NCBI RefSeq assembly: GCF_003130075.1
Contig: NZ_NRCW01000002.1
Location: forward strand, 124,001-188,000
Reading direction: 5' to 3'
Source: Aggregatibacter segnis
GTDB taxonomy: Bacteria; Pseudomonadota; Gammaproteobacteria; Enterobacterales; Pasteurellaceae
Length of the DNA stretch: 64,000 nt
Below the pieces are notes generated by a model, which saw only the letters and a program-made list of their open reading frames with translations, had not been told where the DNA came from and did not search any database. Position 1 is the first letter of the stretch, and every line of letters begins with the position of its first letter. The position numbers and the translations under genes are program-made. Below, in pieces: positions 18,388-28,906 of this stretch.

Positions 18388-20997
18388 ATGTACGCTAAAG
18401 CCAAATACAGAAAAGATTATCAAACTCCCGATTTCACTGTTACCGACATTTATCTTGATTTCCAATTGGAACCTGAAAAAACAGTTGTTGTAGCAACAAG
18501 TCAATATCAACGTCTTAACAAAGAAAGTACGACATTGCGTTTAGACGGGCATGATTTTCAATTTTCTTCCATTAAATTAAATGGCAAACCGTTCTCTCAA
18601 TATCAGCAGGATAGCGAAAGTTTAACGTTGGATTTGGCGCGAGTAGAGGCAGACCAATTTGAACTGGAAATTACCACTATTTTAAGCCCAGCTGCCAACA
18701 CCTCATTGCAAGGCTTGTATCAATCCGGTGAAGCTTTTTGTACACAATGCGAAGCCGAGGGCTTTCGTCAAATTACCTACATGCTAGACCGCCCAGATGT
18801 ATTAGCGCGTTACACCACGAAAATCACGGCGGATAAAGCGAAATATCCATTTTTACTTTCTAACGGCAATCGCATTAACAGCGGTGATTTGGATGATGGT
18901 CGCCATTGGGTTGAATGGCATGATCCATTCCCGAAACCAAGTTATTTGTTTGCGTTAGTGGCAGGCGATTTTGATGTACTGAAAGATCAATTCATCACCA
19001 AAAGTGGCCGTGAAGTCGCATTGGAATTGTATGTTAATCGTGGCAATTTAGATCGCGCAGATTGGGCAATGCAAAGCTTAAAACGTGCCATGAAATGGGA
19101 TGAAGAACGTTTTGATTTGGAATATGACCTCGATATTTACATGATTGTTGCGGTGGACTTCTTCAACATGGGTGCCATGGAAAATAAAGGGCTCAATATT
19201 TTTAATGACAAATATGTGTTGGCAAATCCACAAACGGCAACAGATGATGACTATTTAGCCATTGAAAGTGTGATTGCGCACGAATATTTCCACAACTGGA
19301 CGGGGAACCGAGTCACTTGCCGTGATTGGTTTCAATTGAGTCTAAAAGAAGGCTTAACGGTCTTCCGTGATCAGGAATTTTCCTCTGACACCGGTTCTCG
19401 CCCGGTAAATCGCATTAATAACGTGAAGTTTTTACGCACCGTACAATTTGCTGAAGATGCCGGCCCGATGGCGCATCCGATTCGTCCGGAAAAAGTGATT
19501 GAAATGAATAACTTCTATACGGTTACCGTGTATGAAAAAGGCGCGGAAGTGATTCGTATGTTGCATACCTTATTGGGCGAAGAGGGCTTCCAAAAGGGCA
19601 TGAAGTTATATATTGCGGAAAATGATGGTAAAGCAGCAACCTGCGAAGATTTTGTGTCAGCTATGGAACGTGCCAATGATTTGGATTTAACCCAGTTCCG
19701 CCGTTGGTACAGTCAATCCGGCACGCCTGAGTTAACTATCAGTGATCGTTATGATGAAAAAAATCATGTCTATCAATTGCAGGTTTCTCAATTAACGCCA
19801 CCGACAGCCGATCAAATGGAAAAAGTTAATTTACACATTCCGTTGAAAATTGCGTTATATGATGAAAAAGGTGCAGCACAAACGCTCTATGATGCCGATG
19901 GCGTTGTGGATAATGTCTTGAACATTACTCAAAAAGACCAAACCTTTGAGTTCCACAATATTTATACTAAGCCTGTTCCGGCATTGTTGTGTGATTTCTC
20001 TGCACCGGTGAAATTGGATTACGATTATTCCACTTCACAACTGATTACTTTATTAAAATTTGCTGAAAATGGCTTTATTCGTTGGGATGCCGCACAGATG
20101 TTACTTGCTGCTGAGTTACGACGTAACGTTACCAACTATCAGCAAGGGCAACCGCTCGATTTATCTGCGGAAACGGCTGCGGTGCTTTATCAAGTCCTAG
20201 ATAATTATCAAAAAGATATCGAGTTAACCAGTTTAATTCTCACCTTACCGAAAGCGACAGAATTTGCCGAACTATTTAAAACCATTGATCCGGATGCGAT
20301 CAGTGCTGTGCGGGAATTTATGGCACAAACGATTGCCGATAATTTAAAAGAATTATTACTGAAGACTTACAATCAAATTCGTTTGGATGAATATCAAATT
20401 AATCGTCAAGACATTGCCTTACGCAAACTGCGCAATGTGTGCTTAAGTTACTTGGCATACAGTAATATTGGCAATAACTTGGTGAATAAGCATTATACGT
20501 ATTCCAATAATATGACCGATACGCTTGCAGCTTTAACTTCTGCAACCCAAGCTAAATTGGCTTGTCGTGACAGTTTATTGGCTGATTTTGAACAAAAATG
20601 GCAGCATGACGGTTTAGTAATGGACAAATGGTTTGCTTTACAAGCGACGCGTCCGGAAGAAAATGTATTACAAAACGTGATGCAGTTAATGGATCATCCA
20701 AGCTTTAATTTTAATAACCCGAACCGTGTGCGTTCTCTCATTGGTGTCTTTGCGGGGCAAAACTTAAAAGCGTTCCATGCGATTGACGGTTCAGGCTACC
20801 GTTTTTTAACAGATATTTTGATTAAACTGAATAAAAGCAACCCACAGGTGGCTTCTCGTTTAATTGAGCCGTTAATTCGTTTCGCGCGCTATGATGCACA
20901 ACGCCAAACCTTGATGAAACGAGCGCTAGAACGCATTAGTGAGACAGAAGATTTATCTCGTGATTTGTTTGAGAAAATCGAAAAAGCGTTACAGTAA
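18388..20997 (+). CDS. pepN: Aminopeptidase N
   Basis: Cytoplasmic zinc aminopeptidase of the M1 family, 869 residues, as in other gammaproteobacteria. It trims N-terminal residues from peptides late in protein turnover. The exopeptidase motif GAMEN is near residue 262; the zinc site HEYFH is near 298-302 with the third ligand in LKEGLTVFRDQEF, which matches HEXXH-(18)-E. QITYMLDRPDVLARY near 130 is the M1 N-terminal signature. It is followed by an uptake-signal hairpin terminator and then pyrD. Confidence 0.97.
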   Translation: MYAKAKYRKDYQTPDFTVTDIYLDFQLEPEKTVVVATSQYQRLNKESTTLRLDGHDFQFSSIKLNGKPFSQYQQDSESLTLDLARVEADQFELEITTILSPAANTSLQGLYQSGEAFCTQCEAEGFRQITYMLDRPDVLARYTTKITADKAKYPFLLSNGNRINSGDLDDGRHWVEWHDPFPKPSYLFALVAGDFDVLKDQFITKSGREVALELYVNRGNLDRADWAMQSLKRAMKWDEERFDLEYDLDIYMIVAVDFFNMGAMENKGLNIFNDKYVLANPQTATDDDYLAIESVIAHEYFHNWTGNRVTCRDWFQLSLKEGLTVFRDQEFSSDTGSRPVNRINNVKFLRTVQFAEDAGPMAHPIRPEKVIEMNNFYTVTVYEKGAEVIRMLHTLLGEEGFQKGMKLYIAENDGKAATCEDFVSAMERANDLDLTQFRRWYSQSGTPELTISDRYDEKNHVYQLQVSQLTPPTADQMEKVNLHIPLKIALYDEKGAAQTLYDADGVVDNVLNITQKDQTFEFHNIYTKPVPALLCDFSAPVKLDYDYSTSQLITLLKFAENGFIRWDAAQMLLAAELRRNVTNYQQGQPLDLSAETAAVLYQVLDNYQKDIELTSLILTLPKATEFAELFKTIDPDAISAVREFMAQTIADNLKELLLKTYNQIRLDEYQINRQDIALRKLRNVCLSYLAYSNIGNNLVNKHYTYSNNMTDTLAALTSATQAKLACRDSLLADFEQKWQHDGLVMDKWFALQATRPEENVLQNVMQLMDHPSFNFNNPNRVRSLIGVFAGQNLKAFHAIDGSGYRFLTDILIKLNKSNPQVASRLIEPLIRFARYDAQRQTLMKRALERISETEDLSRDLFEKIEKALQ

Positions 20998-21001
20998 ATA
21001 T

Positions 21002-21033
21002 AAAAGTGCGGTTAAATTTGACCGCACTTTTTC
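21002..21033 (+). terminator. Terminator of pepN from inverted uptake signals
   Basis: AAAAGTGCGGT and ACCGCACTTTT form an 11-bp stem with an 8-base loop, starting 5 bases after the pepN stop and ending in T residues. Confidence 0.8.
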
Positions 21034-21073
21034 TATTCCTTTCACAGTTAACTATCCGGAGAGATAAACGAGT

Positions 21074-22093
21074 ATGTATTCTTTCATTCGTAAAGGGATT
21101 TTTTCCCTTGATCCTGAAGATGCCCATAATTTAGTGATAAAAACCCTTGGTTTAGCGGCATACCCACCATTTCATTTTCTTTTAAAACAACTTCTAAATT
21201 GTCCACTAGGCACGTCGAAAACCGTCATGGGCATTGAATTTAAAAATCCTATTGGTTTGGCAGCAGGGGCAGATAAAAACGCGGAAGCGATTGATGGCTT
21301 TGGTGCCATGGGGTTTGGTTTCATTGAGGTGGGCACAGTGACGCCATTAGCGCAAGAGGGCAATGCCAAACCACGCCAATTTCGTTTGGTTGAAGCCGAA
21401 GGCATTATTAATCGAAACGGTTTCAATAATTATGGTATCGATCAGCTGATTGAAAATGTCAAAAAATCGCACTATGACGGCGTGTTGGGGATCAACATCG
21501 GTAAAAATAAACTGACGCCCTTAGAACAAGGGAAAGATGATTATCTGATTTGTTTAAACAAAGCCTATAATTATGCCGGTTATATCACCGTGAATATTTC
21601 TTCGCCTAATACGCCGGATTTACGTCAGTTACAATATGGTGATTATTTTGATGATTTGTTGAGAAGCATTAAATCCCGTCAAAAAGAACTGGCTTCACAG
21701 CACGGCAAATATGTGCCGATTGCAGTGAAAATTGCCCCGGATTTGACGGAAAGCGAGTTAATTCAAATTGCCGATACCTTGCTGCGTCATAAAATGGATG
21801 GCGTGATTGCCACAAATACGACTATTTCTCGAGACAACGTCACAAATTTTAAAAATGCAGAACAGCAGGGCGGATTAAGCGGAAAACCATTACAACATAA
21901 AAGTACCGCTATCATTGCTCGCTTACACCAAGAGTTAAAAGGGCAAATTCCGATTATTGGCAGCGGTGGCATTGACGGTGTACAAAATGCTCAAGAGAAA
22001 ATCCAAGCCGGTGCCGAACTTTTACAAGTCTATTCCGGATTGATTTATCACGGTCCGAAATTGGTGAAAGAGTTGGTTCAAGCAATTAAATAA
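21074..22093 (+). CDS. pyrD: Dihydroorotate dehydrogenase (quinone), class 2
   Basis: Membrane-associated flavoenzyme of pyrimidine synthesis that oxidises dihydroorotate to orotate and passes electrons to quinone; 339 residues. The N-terminal helices ([20 protein letters not shown]) form the class 2 membrane-binding part. Visible are FMN and substrate sites: [25 protein letters not shown], the catalytic serine in [24 protein letters not shown], and the phosphate-binding IIGSGGIDG. Stop to the next start is 8 bases, so yciV is probably co-transcribed. Confidence 0.97.
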   Translation: MYSFIRKGIFSLDPEDAHNLVIKTLGLAAYPPFHFLLKQLLNCPLGTSKTVMGIEFKNPIGLAAGADKNAEAIDGFGAMGFGFIEVGTVTPLAQEGNAKPRQFRLVEAEGIINRNGFNNYGIDQLIENVKKSHYDGVLGINIGKNKLTPLEQGKDDYLICLNKAYNYAGYITVNISSPNTPDLRQLQYGDYFDDLLRSIKSRQKELASQHGKYVPIAVKIAPDLTESELIQIADTLLRHKMDGVIATNTTISRDNVTNFKNAEQQGGLSGKPLQHKSTAIIARLHQELKGQIPIIGSGGIDGVQNAQEKIQAGAELLQVYSGLIYHGPKLVKELVQAIK

Positions 22094-22101
22094 GGAAAAG
22101 C

Positions 22102-22938
22102 ATGATCAAATACGACCTCCATTGCCACAGTACAGCCTCCGACGGCATACTGACACCGACGGAAGTAGTTTTGCGTGCCCATGAAAAAGGTGTGAATGTG
22201 CTGGCGTTGACGGATCATGATACCGTGGCCGGAGTTGCTGAGGCGCGACAACAGGCTGAAACTTTGGGGATGAGGCTGATTAATGGCGTGGAAATTTCCA
22301 CGTTATGGGAAAATCGCTCCATTCATATTGTGGCTTTAGGATTTGATATTTCACATGAAAAAATGACCGCACTTTTAGCTGAGCAAGCAAAATTACGCGA
22401 GATTCGAGCTCAGGAAATCGGGGCAAAGTTAGAAAAAATTGGTGTAGAAAATGCCTACGCAGAGGCAAAAAAATTAGCTGGTAATGGCGAAGTGACTCGT
22501 GCGCATTATGCCCGCCATTTAGTGCAAATTGGTAAAGTCTCTAACGATGGTCAAGCGTTTAAACGTTATTTGGGGCAGGGGAAATCGGCTTATGTCAAGG
22601 CACAGTGGGTTGATATTCCAACGACCATTGACATCATCCATCAAGCCGGTGGGGTAGCCGTGTTTGCGCATCCGTTGCGTTATACCATGACTATGAAATG
22701 GGTACGAAAACTAACGGAGAGTTTTAAAGCCTGGGGCGGTGACGCCATTGAAATTTCCGGTTGTGGACAAAGTCGCGACCAGTATCAATTGTTGGTAAAA
22801 CTCGCGGAAGAACATCAACTTGCCGGCTCTATGGGCTCTGATTTTCATTTCCCCTGCGCATGGGTGGAATTAGGCAAACTTGCACCGTTGCCGGAGCATA
22901 TTCCTTTTGTTTTAGACATAAAAAATGACCTTGCTTAA
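22102..22938 (+). CDS. yciV: PHP-domain 5'-3' exonuclease, RNase AM (YciV/TrpH)
   Basis: A 278-residue PHP phosphoesterase. The metal-binding DLHCHSTASDGILTPTEV at the start and LTDHDTVAG near 36 are hallmarks, with further ligands in GVEIST, FAHPLRYTM and GSDFHFP. The E. coli relative, formerly YciV and now called Rnm, acts as a 5'-3' exonuclease trimming 5' ends of rRNA. AAGGAAAAGC precedes the ATG. A stem TGACCTTGC / GCAAGGTCA overlaps the stop codon (22926-22949) and could be an end-of-transcript structure. It is convergent with the LysR gene. Confidence 0.92.
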   Translation: MIKYDLHCHSTASDGILTPTEVVLRAHEKGVNVLALTDHDTVAGVAEARQQAETLGMRLINGVEISTLWENRSIHIVALGFDISHEKMTALLAEQAKLREIRAQEIGAKLEKIGVENAYAEAKKLAGNGEVTRAHYARHLVQIGKVSNDGQAFKRYLGQGKSAYVKAQWVDIPTTIDIIHQAGGVAVFAHPLRYTMTMKWVRKLTESFKAWGGDAIEISGCGQSRDQYQLLVKLAEEHQLAGSMGSDFHFPCAWVELGKLAPLPEHIPFVLDIKNDLA

Positions 22939-22985
22939 TTGCAAGGTCACGTAAAACGAAAACGTACTTAAAAAGGACCGCACTT

Positions 22986-23882
22986 TTACGGTTTTGTCTT
23001 ACATAAATCCAGCTGAGTAATAAAATCAATGAAGGCTTTGACTTTTGCTGACAAATGACGGTGGTGTGGATAAACAATGTGTAAATCCAACTCTTGTTGT
23101 CGGTAATCCGCTAAAATCTCAACCAATTTCCCCGAAGCCAATTCTTCCTCAATAAAGAAACGTGGTGTGTTAATAATGCCAACACCGTCAACGCACAATG
23201 AAGCAAGGGTTAAGCCATTATTACACACCAGTTTAGAACGCATTTTAATACGCTGAATTTTGTTGTGTTTGTTGAATTCCCAATAAATTTGGTTGCCTGT
23301 GGCTTTGTATAAAAGGCAGTCGTGATGTTCTAATTCTTCCGGCGTTTGTGGTGTGCCATGCGTGGCTAAATATTCCGGCGACGCGACAAAGTGCATTGAA
23401 GAGGTCGCAATTTTCTTTGCCACTAAGGAACTGTCTTGCAGATAACCAATACGCAAAGCTAAATCAAATCCTTCGCTGACCAAGTCAATCATACGATCGT
23501 TAAACTCAATGTCCACGTGTAAATTCGGGTGAGCCTTAACAAAACTCGCTAAATTCGGCGTAATAAATCGCAAACCAAAATCCCGTGGGACAGAAACGGT
23601 TAAATTCCCTTTCAGAGAGGTGGAAAGATTGCTGATGCTAGATTCAGCCTCCTCCAATTCCAATAAAATGGGCTGACAACGTTGATAATAGAGGCTGCCG
23701 GCTTCCGTTGGCACAATCTTACGGGTGGTTCGTTGTAACAAACGTGTTTTTAACTGTTCTTCTAATTGAGAAACCAGTTTGCTTGCCATGGCAACCGAGA
23801 TATTTTGCAATGCGGCTGCTTTGGTAAAACTTTGAGTTTCAATCACTTTGCAAAAAATTGAAATTGCGTTGAGTTTATCCAT
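22986..23882 (-). CDS. LysR-family transcriptional regulator
   Basis: A 298-residue LysR regulator. The N-terminal winged helix-turn-helix (MDKLNAISIFCKVIETQSFT, then LLQRTTRKIVPTEAG) is followed by an effector domain (GNLTVSVPRDFGLRFITP; DLALRIGYLQDSSLVAKK). It most resembles the subgroup that begins MDKL/MDRL and often controls quinone or electrophile stress genes, but the target is not given by the neighbours. It is divergent from topA with 98 bases between starts; LysR proteins often act on such a divergent region, but topA is an unlikely target. The gene ends near a single uptake signal. Confidence 0.9.
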   Translation of the reverse strand: MDKLNAISIFCKVIETQSFTKAAALQNISVAMASKLVSQLEEQLKTRLLQRTTRKIVPTEAGSLYYQRCQPILLELEEAESSISNLSTSLKGNLTVSVPRDFGLRFITPNLASFVKAHPNLHVDIEFNDRMIDLVSEGFDLALRIGYLQDSSLVAKKIATSSMHFVASPEYLATHGTPQTPEELEHHDCLLYKATGNQIYWEFNKHNKIQRIKMRSKLVCNNGLTLASLCVDGVGIINTPRFFIEEELASGKLVEILADYRQQELDLHIVYPHHRHLSAKVKAFIDFITQLDLCKTKP

Positions 23883-23980
23883 TTCTGATGCCTTTTGGAA
23901 AAAAGTAGTTGACCTACTTGAAGATAGTTAGCAATATAGCGGGCAATTTTATACAAGTTAATCGAAATTAGGTAATAATA

Positions 23981-26587
23981 ATGACAAAATCCTTGGTTAT
24001 TGTGGAGTCGCCGGCGAAGGCGAAAACCATTAATAAATATTTAGGAAACAATTATGTAGTGAAATCCAGCGTGGGACATATTCGTGATTTGCCAACGGTG
24101 GGTTCTGCGACCGGAGAGAAAGCCAAACCTATTTCCACCAAAGGTCTTAGTGCGGAAGAAAAGCAAGCGATAAAACAACAAAAAGAACAAGATGCTTTAG
24201 TCAAACGCATGGGGATCGACCCATATCACGGTTGGAAAGCCAACTATCAGATTTTACCCGGTAAAGAAAAAGTCGTTGCTGAACTGAAATCTCTTGCCAA
24301 AAAAGCCGATCATATTTATCTCGCCACCGACTTGGATAGAGAAGGAGAGGCCATTGCTTGGCATTTACGCGAGGTGATTGGCGGCGATGATGAACGTTAT
24401 AGTCGCGTTGTCTTTAATGAAATTACCAAAAATGCCATTAAACAAGCCTTTGAACATCCTGAAACTTTGAACATGGATAGGGTGAATGCGCAGCAAACAC
24501 GCCGTTTCTTAGATCGTGTTGTTGGTTTTATGGTGTCGCCGTTACTTTGGAAAAAAGTGGCGCGTGGTTTATCTGCCGGCCGTGTGCAATCGGTCGCCGT
24601 GAAATTGATTGTAGAACGTGAGCGTGAGATTAAGGCGTTTGTGCCGCAAGAATATTGGGAAGTTTCGGTTCTTACTAACACACCGAAAGGTGATGAAATT
24701 CAGTTAGATGTTGCGCAATTTAAAGGCAAAAAATTTGAACCGAAAAATGCAGAACAAGCGCAAAGTGCGGTGGATTTTTTAACTAAATCCGATTATGTCA
24801 TTTCTGATTTAGAAACCAAACCGACCAGTTCTCGACCAAGAGCACCGTTCATTACTTCTACGCTACAACAAACGGCAAGTACCCGTTTGGGCTTTGGTGT
24901 GAAGAAAACCATGATGTTGGCGCAACGTTTATATGAAGCAGGTTACATCACTTATATGCGTACGGACTCCACCAATTTAAGCCAAGATGCGTTAAATATG
25001 GTACGCGGTTATATTGAAAAATATTACGGGCACGCTTATTTACCGGAAAAACCGAATTTTTACTCGAGTAAAGACAATGCACAAGAAGCCCACGAGGCTA
25101 TTCGACCTTCCGATATTCATGTTGGGTTAAATGACTTAGTCGGCATGGAAAAAGATGCCGTGCGTTTATACGATTTAATTTGGCGTCAGTTTGTGGCATG
25201 TCAAATGCCGGCTGCGCAATATGACAGCACCACGTTAACAGTGACAGCAGGGGATTATACGTTAACCGCTAAAGGCCGTATTTTACGTTTTGACGGTTGG
25301 ACAAAAGTATTGCCGCAACAAAGTAAATCTGCTGAAGATCAAGCGCTACCGGATGTTTCTGTTAACAGCAAGCTCAATTTGTCTGCAGTGCAGCCACAAC
25401 AATATTTCACAAAACCACCGGCTCGTTTTTCAGAAGCCGCATTAGTGAAAGAATTGGAAAAACGTGGTATTGGCCGACCTTCCACCTATGCCGCCATTAT
25501 TTCTACGATTCAGGAACGCGGTTATGTGCGTACAGAAAACCGTCGTTTTTATGCAGAAAAAATGGGCGAAATCGTGACCGATCGCTTAAATCAGTCTTTT
25601 GCTGATTTAATGAGCTATGATTTCACTGCCAATATGGAAGATGTGTTGGATCAAATAGCGTCCGGTGAGAAAAACTGGAAAACCGAATTAAACCAATTCT
25701 TCAAAGATTTCTCGACTCAACTGACCAAAGCGGAATTAGACGAATTAGAAGGCGGAATGCGTCTGAATAATTTGGTCGAAACCGATATTCTTTGTCCGAC
25801 TTGCGGACGCAATATGGCTATTAGAACGGCTAGTACGGGAGTCTTCTTAGGCTGTACCGGCTATTCTTTACCACAGAAAGAACGTTGCAAAACTACTATT
25901 AATTTGATTCCAGAAGCGGAATTGCTAAATGTGTTAGATGATGCATCGGAAACAAAAGCATTGATGGAGCGTAAACGTTGTCCTAAATGTGGTACGGCGA
26001 TGGATAGTTACATTATCGATCCACATCGCAAATTGCACATTTGCGGTAATAATCCAAATTGCGAGGGTTATTTAATCGAAGAGGGTAAATTTAAGATTAA
26101 AGGCTATGACGGCCCGGTTGTCGAATGTGATAAGTGCGGTGGCGATATGCACCTCAAATTAGGACGTTTCGGTAAATATATGGGCTGTACGCAATGTGAT
26201 AACACCCGTAAAATTTTGAAAAATGGTGAAGTTGCACCACCAAAAGAAGACCCGATTCCTTTCCCCGAATTAAAATGCGAAAAATCGGATGCTTATTTTG
26301 TATTACGCGATGGTGCCAGCGGCGTGTTTATGTCCGCGCATAATTTCCCGAAATCTCGCGAAACTCGCGCCCCGAAAGTGGCAGAATTGGCGTTATATCG
26401 TGAGCGTTTACCGGAGAAATTGCGTTACTTAGCCGATGCACCACAAGTCGATCCGGAGGGGAATGAGGCAATTATTCGCTTTAGCCGTAAAGAAAAACGT
26501 CAATATGTTACCTCTGAAAAGAATGGCAAAGCCACGAAATGGATTGTGGATTTTGTCGATGGAAAATGGATAGAGCGGAAGAAGTAA
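23981..26587 (+). CDS. topA: DNA topoisomerase I (type IA)
   Basis: Relaxes negative supercoils; 868 residues, near the E. coli size. The TOPRIM domain begins [17 protein letters not shown] and has the acidic pair in [17 protein letters not shown]. The catalytic tyrosine lies in [15 protein letters not shown] near residue 326. Three C-terminal four-cysteine zinc ribbons are visible (CPTCGRNM...; CPKCGTAMD...; CDKCGGDMH...), followed by a basic tail. Codon use matches its neighbours. It ends in an uptake-signal terminator. Confidence 0.98.
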   Translation: MTKSLVIVESPAKAKTINKYLGNNYVVKSSVGHIRDLPTVGSATGEKAKPISTKGLSAEEKQAIKQQKEQDALVKRMGIDPYHGWKANYQILPGKEKVVAELKSLAKKADHIYLATDLDREGEAIAWHLREVIGGDDERYSRVVFNEITKNAIKQAFEHPETLNMDRVNAQQTRRFLDRVVGFMVSPLLWKKVARGLSAGRVQSVAVKLIVEREREIKAFVPQEYWEVSVLTNTPKGDEIQLDVAQFKGKKFEPKNAEQAQSAVDFLTKSDYVISDLETKPTSSRPRAPFITSTLQQTASTRLGFGVKKTMMLAQRLYEAGYITYMRTDSTNLSQDALNMVRGYIEKYYGHAYLPEKPNFYSSKDNAQEAHEAIRPSDIHVGLNDLVGMEKDAVRLYDLIWRQFVACQMPAAQYDSTTLTVTAGDYTLTAKGRILRFDGWTKVLPQQSKSAEDQALPDVSVNSKLNLSAVQPQQYFTKPPARFSEAALVKELEKRGIGRPSTYAAIISTIQERGYVRTENRRFYAEKMGEIVTDRLNQSFADLMSYDFTANMEDVLDQIASGEKNWKTELNQFFKDFSTQLTKAELDELEGGMRLNNLVETDILCPTCGRNMAIRTASTGVFLGCTGYSLPQKERCKTTINLIPEAELLNVLDDASETKALMERKRCPKCGTAMDSYIIDPHRKLHICGNNPNCEGYLIEEGKFKIKGYDGPVVECDKCGGDMHLKLGRFGKYMGCTQCDNTRKILKNGEVAPPKEDPIPFPELKCEKSDAYFVLRDGASGVFMSAHNFPKSRETRAPKVAELALYRERLPEKLRYLADAPQVDPEGNEAIIRFSRKEKRQYVTSEKNGKATKWIVDFVDGKWIERKK

Positions 26588-26608
26588 TTTCCTTCTTTAT
26601 TGAAAGTT

Positions 26609-26653
26609 AAAAGTGCGGTCTAAAAAAACAGTTAAATTTTAGACCGCACTTTT
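26609..26653 (+). terminator. topA terminator from inverted uptake signals
   Basis: 17-bp arms AAAAGTGCGGTCTAAAA and TTTTAGACCGCACTTTT around 11 bases, 21 bases after the topA stop. The match extends beyond the 9-base uptake core. Confidence 0.8.
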
Positions 26654-26660
26654 ATTATTA

Positions 26661-26686
26661 AAAAACCACCTATAGAGGTGGTTTTT
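26661..26686. terminator. Bidirectional terminator between topA and uspE
   Basis: AAAAACCACCT / AGGTGGTTTTT with a 4-base loop, A-run on one side and T-run on the other, between two convergent genes. Confidence 0.85.
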
Positions 26687-26751
26687 GTTTTATCAGAATA
26701 CCCATAATTTTTCTGCAATAAGAAAAAATCATTAAGCTGAAAGCGATTAAA

Positions 26752-27684
26752 TTAATTCTCTTTCTTTGATGGCTTAATAGCTAATAAATTGCAGTTTAGT
26801 TTGCTAATGACATGTTCTGCGGTATTCCCTAAAAATGCAGCAGAAAACCCGGTTCTACCAATGGTGCCTAAAATTACGAGTTCAGCTTCGATTTTTTTAG
26901 CAATTTGCGGAATCACATCTTCCGGGAAGCCTTCAACTACATGGGTATGATCGTCATTAATACCGTATTTTTGGCGCAATGCTTTCATGTTAATCAAGTA
27001 TTGTCCACGCAAGCCACTATTGTATTCGCCCGAACTAAACTCCGGTAAATCTATGGCCATATTGATTGGCGTTGGTGGATAAGCGGTAACAAGATGAACA
27101 TTGCCACGATCTAAAGACGCCGCTAAATCCATACTTAATGAGACTAATTCATCATTAAACGAGCTATGCGCTTCATTTTCATCATCAGATACGTTGACTG
27201 CAACCAAAACCCGGCGTTGATGTTTCCAATCGCCATCTTTCACTACGAGAATAGGTACTGGACATTTACGCAGTAATTGCCAGTCAACCGGCGTCACGAT
27301 TAATGATGTCAGGCTTTCTTCCGCTTTAGTGTATTTCACGACCAAATCATATCCTTGATTTTCTACTTCAGTGGCAATGGCTTCTGCCTCATTGCTGTTC
27401 CAAACAACGGTTGTGGCAAATTCAATTCCATCAGAAGCATATTTTTCAATGTAGGGCTGGATGGCTAATTTACGTTGCTCAATGACATTTTTATGCATTT
27501 CTGAGCGTTCTTCTGAAGAAAGTAGCGCTGACATTTCATAAGATAAATCGTAAATTGCGAGGAAAAGAGTTATTTTTACTGGGGATTGGCTTTTTTGCTC
27601 TTGCGCCAAACGAACAGCTCTAGCAAGGGCATATTGTTTGTCATTTTCAGGATTTAAAACCACCAGTATGTTATTGAATTTCAT
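26752..27684 (-). CDS. uspE: Universal stress protein E
   Basis: Tandem universal-stress-protein domains, about 310 residues from the chosen start. The first domain begins MKFNNILVVLNPENDKQY, the second near residue 155 (RRVLVAVNVSDDENEAHSSF) and carries the nucleotide-binding style motif GTIGRTGFSAAFLGNTAEHV. GGAGG precedes the ATG at 27684; the longer frame lacks a site. The order fnr-uspE on one strand is that of E. coli and Haemophilus. A strong terminator hairpin lies between the two, so uspE may have its own promoter. Confidence 0.93.
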   Translation of the reverse strand: MKFNNILVVLNPENDKQYALARAVRLAQEQKSQSPVKITLFLAIYDLSYEMSALLSSEERSEMHKNVIEQRKLAIQPYIEKYASDGIEFATTVVWNSNEAEAIATEVENQGYDLVVKYTKAEESLTSLIVTPVDWQLLRKCPVPILVVKDGDWKHQRRVLVAVNVSDDENEAHSSFNDELVSLSMDLAASLDRGNVHLVTAYPPTPINMAIDLPEFSSGEYNSGLRGQYLINMKALRQKYGINDDHTHVVEGFPEDVIPQIAKKIEAELVILGTIGRTGFSAAFLGNTAEHVISKLNCNLLAIKPSKKEN

Positions 27685-27756
27685 GTACAACCTCCATTTA
27701 TTGGTTATAAATAGGGTAGAACATTCTTGAATAAATGACAAGGAGAGAGACTTAAA

Positions 27757-27785
27757 AAGGCATCCGGCGCAATTTTATGCGCCGG
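27757..27785 (-). terminator. Terminator between fnr and uspE
   Basis: Stem CCGGCGCA / TGCGCCGG with a 6-base loop, followed on the minus strand by ATGCCTTTTT, right after the fnr stop. Confidence 0.8.
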
Positions 27786-27796
27786 AAAGGGAAGAA

Positions 27797-28570
27797 TTAG
27801 ATAACCATTTTGATTTTAGTTTTATTAGTGCCGGATAGATCGATTAACTCTGCCATATTGCTAATCGTAATGTATTTTCCTTGCACAGACAAAACACCTA
27901 GTTTTTGGAAACGGCCAAGTAAACGACTGATTGTTTCAACGGTGAGACCGAGATAATTACCGATATCGCCACGTGTCATCGTTAAACGAAATTCTCGAGC
28001 GGAAAAACCGCGTGCAGAATAGCGTTGTGATAAATTATAAATAAAAGCGGCAAGGCGTTCTTCAGCATTCATTTTTGAGAGTAATAAAATCATTTCTTGA
28101 TCACTTTTAATTTCATTACTCATTAAACGCATAATTTGTTGGCGTAATTTCGGCATTTTGCCGGATAAATCATCCAAAATATCAAATGGAATTTCGCACA
28201 CCATAGCGGTTTCCAGGGCTTGAGCAAAACTTGGATGTTGCATGTTCATAATTGCATCAAAACCAACTAAATCTCCTGGCAAATGAAAAGACGTAATTTG
28301 TTCTTCACCGGTTTCACTAATTGTGTAAGATTTAATCGTACCAGAGCGAATAGCATAGAGTGATGTAAGTTCATCACCTGCTTTGAAAAGCACTTGAGAT
28401 TTCTGGATAGGTTTTTTACGTTCAATGATATTATCTAATTGATCTAATTCATGTTCATTTAAAGTAAAAGGAATACATAGCTGACTAATGCTACAATTTT
28501 GACAATGGATTGCGCATCCACCAGATTGAACTCGACGTCCTAATTTTGTTTCAGTCGGTAAAATTTTCAT
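27797..28570 (-). CDS. fnr: Oxygen-responsive regulator FNR
   Basis: Global anaerobic regulator with an oxygen-labile 4Fe-4S cluster, 257 residues. Cluster cysteines by alignment to E. coli FNR are C23, C26, C32 and C125, with an extra conserved C19, in [16 protein letters not shown] and TAMVCEIPF. The cyclic-nucleotide-type beta roll follows ([20 protein letters not shown]). The recognition helix has the E-xx-SR pattern in [14 protein letters not shown], which predicts binding to TTGAT-N4-ATCAA. Such a site with one mismatch lies at 28614-28627 upstream, which suggests autoregulation. Confidence 0.97.
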   Translation of the reverse strand: MKILPTETKLGRRVQSGGCAIHCQNCSISQLCIPFTLNEHELDQLDNIIERKKPIQKSQVLFKAGDELTSLYAIRSGTIKSYTISETGEEQITSFHLPGDLVGFDAIMNMQHPSFAQALETAMVCEIPFDILDDLSGKMPKLRQQIMRLMSNEIKSDQEMILLLSKMNAEERLAAFIYNLSQRYSARGFSAREFRLTMTRGDIGNYLGLTVETISRLLGRFQKLGVLSVQGKYITISNMAELIDLSGTNKTKIKMVI

Positions 28571-28613
28571 TTATTCCCCAAATTCCAGAAAAATGGAAAA
28601 GAATCGTGTAAAA

Positions 28614-28627
28614 TTGATCTATCTCAA
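28614..28627. promoter_or_regulatory. FNR-box in the fnr divergent region
   Basis: TTGAT, four bases, CTCAA: one mismatch from the FNR palindrome TTGAT-N4-ATCAA. It is 44 bases before the fnr start and 51 before the divergent small membrane protein, so it could control both. Autoregulation of fnr is established in E. coli. Confidence 0.6.
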
Positions 28628-28677
28628 TAATACCACTAAATTATTAATTTAAAAAGTACAAACATTGGTGAGGAAGT

Positions 28678-28848
28678 ATGGCTGCTGAAAAACTAACTAA
28701 AAAACGCTTAATTCAAATTTTACTGGCACTAATCATTCTACTTATTGCGTTTTTTTATCGTACATTTCATTATGAAACCAACCAACAATCTCAATATCCT
28801 TCAAAAACACCTGAAAAAAGCACCGCACTTTTAGAAAAGAGTAGCTAG
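28678..28848 (+). CDS. Small single-pass membrane protein divergent from fnr
   Basis: A 56-residue ORF. GAGGA lies four bases before the ATG. A basic N-terminus (MAAEKLTKKR) leads into one strongly hydrophobic segment, LIQILLALIILLIAFFYRTF, then a polar 25-residue tail; the topology is probably N-in. An uptake signal codes for STALL within the tail. It is transcribed away from fnr from a region with an FNR-like box and is followed by a weak hairpin with T-run (28861-28895). I do not recognise the family. Its size, start and composition make it likely real. Confidence 0.7.
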   Translation: MAAEKLTKKRLIQILLALIILLIAFFYRTFHYETNQQSQYPSKTPEKSTALLEKSS

Positions 28849-28860
28849 ATTTTTGATATA

Positions 28861-28895
28861 AAAAAAGCTAAATCGATAATGACTTAGCCTTTTTC
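28861..28895 (+). terminator. Hairpin between small membrane protein and ferritin genes
   Basis: AAAAAAGCTAA pairs, with one bulge, with TTAGCCTTTTT. It lies between convergent transcripts and could serve both. Confidence 0.5.
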
Positions 28896-28906
28896 ATCAG
28901 ACTTGA

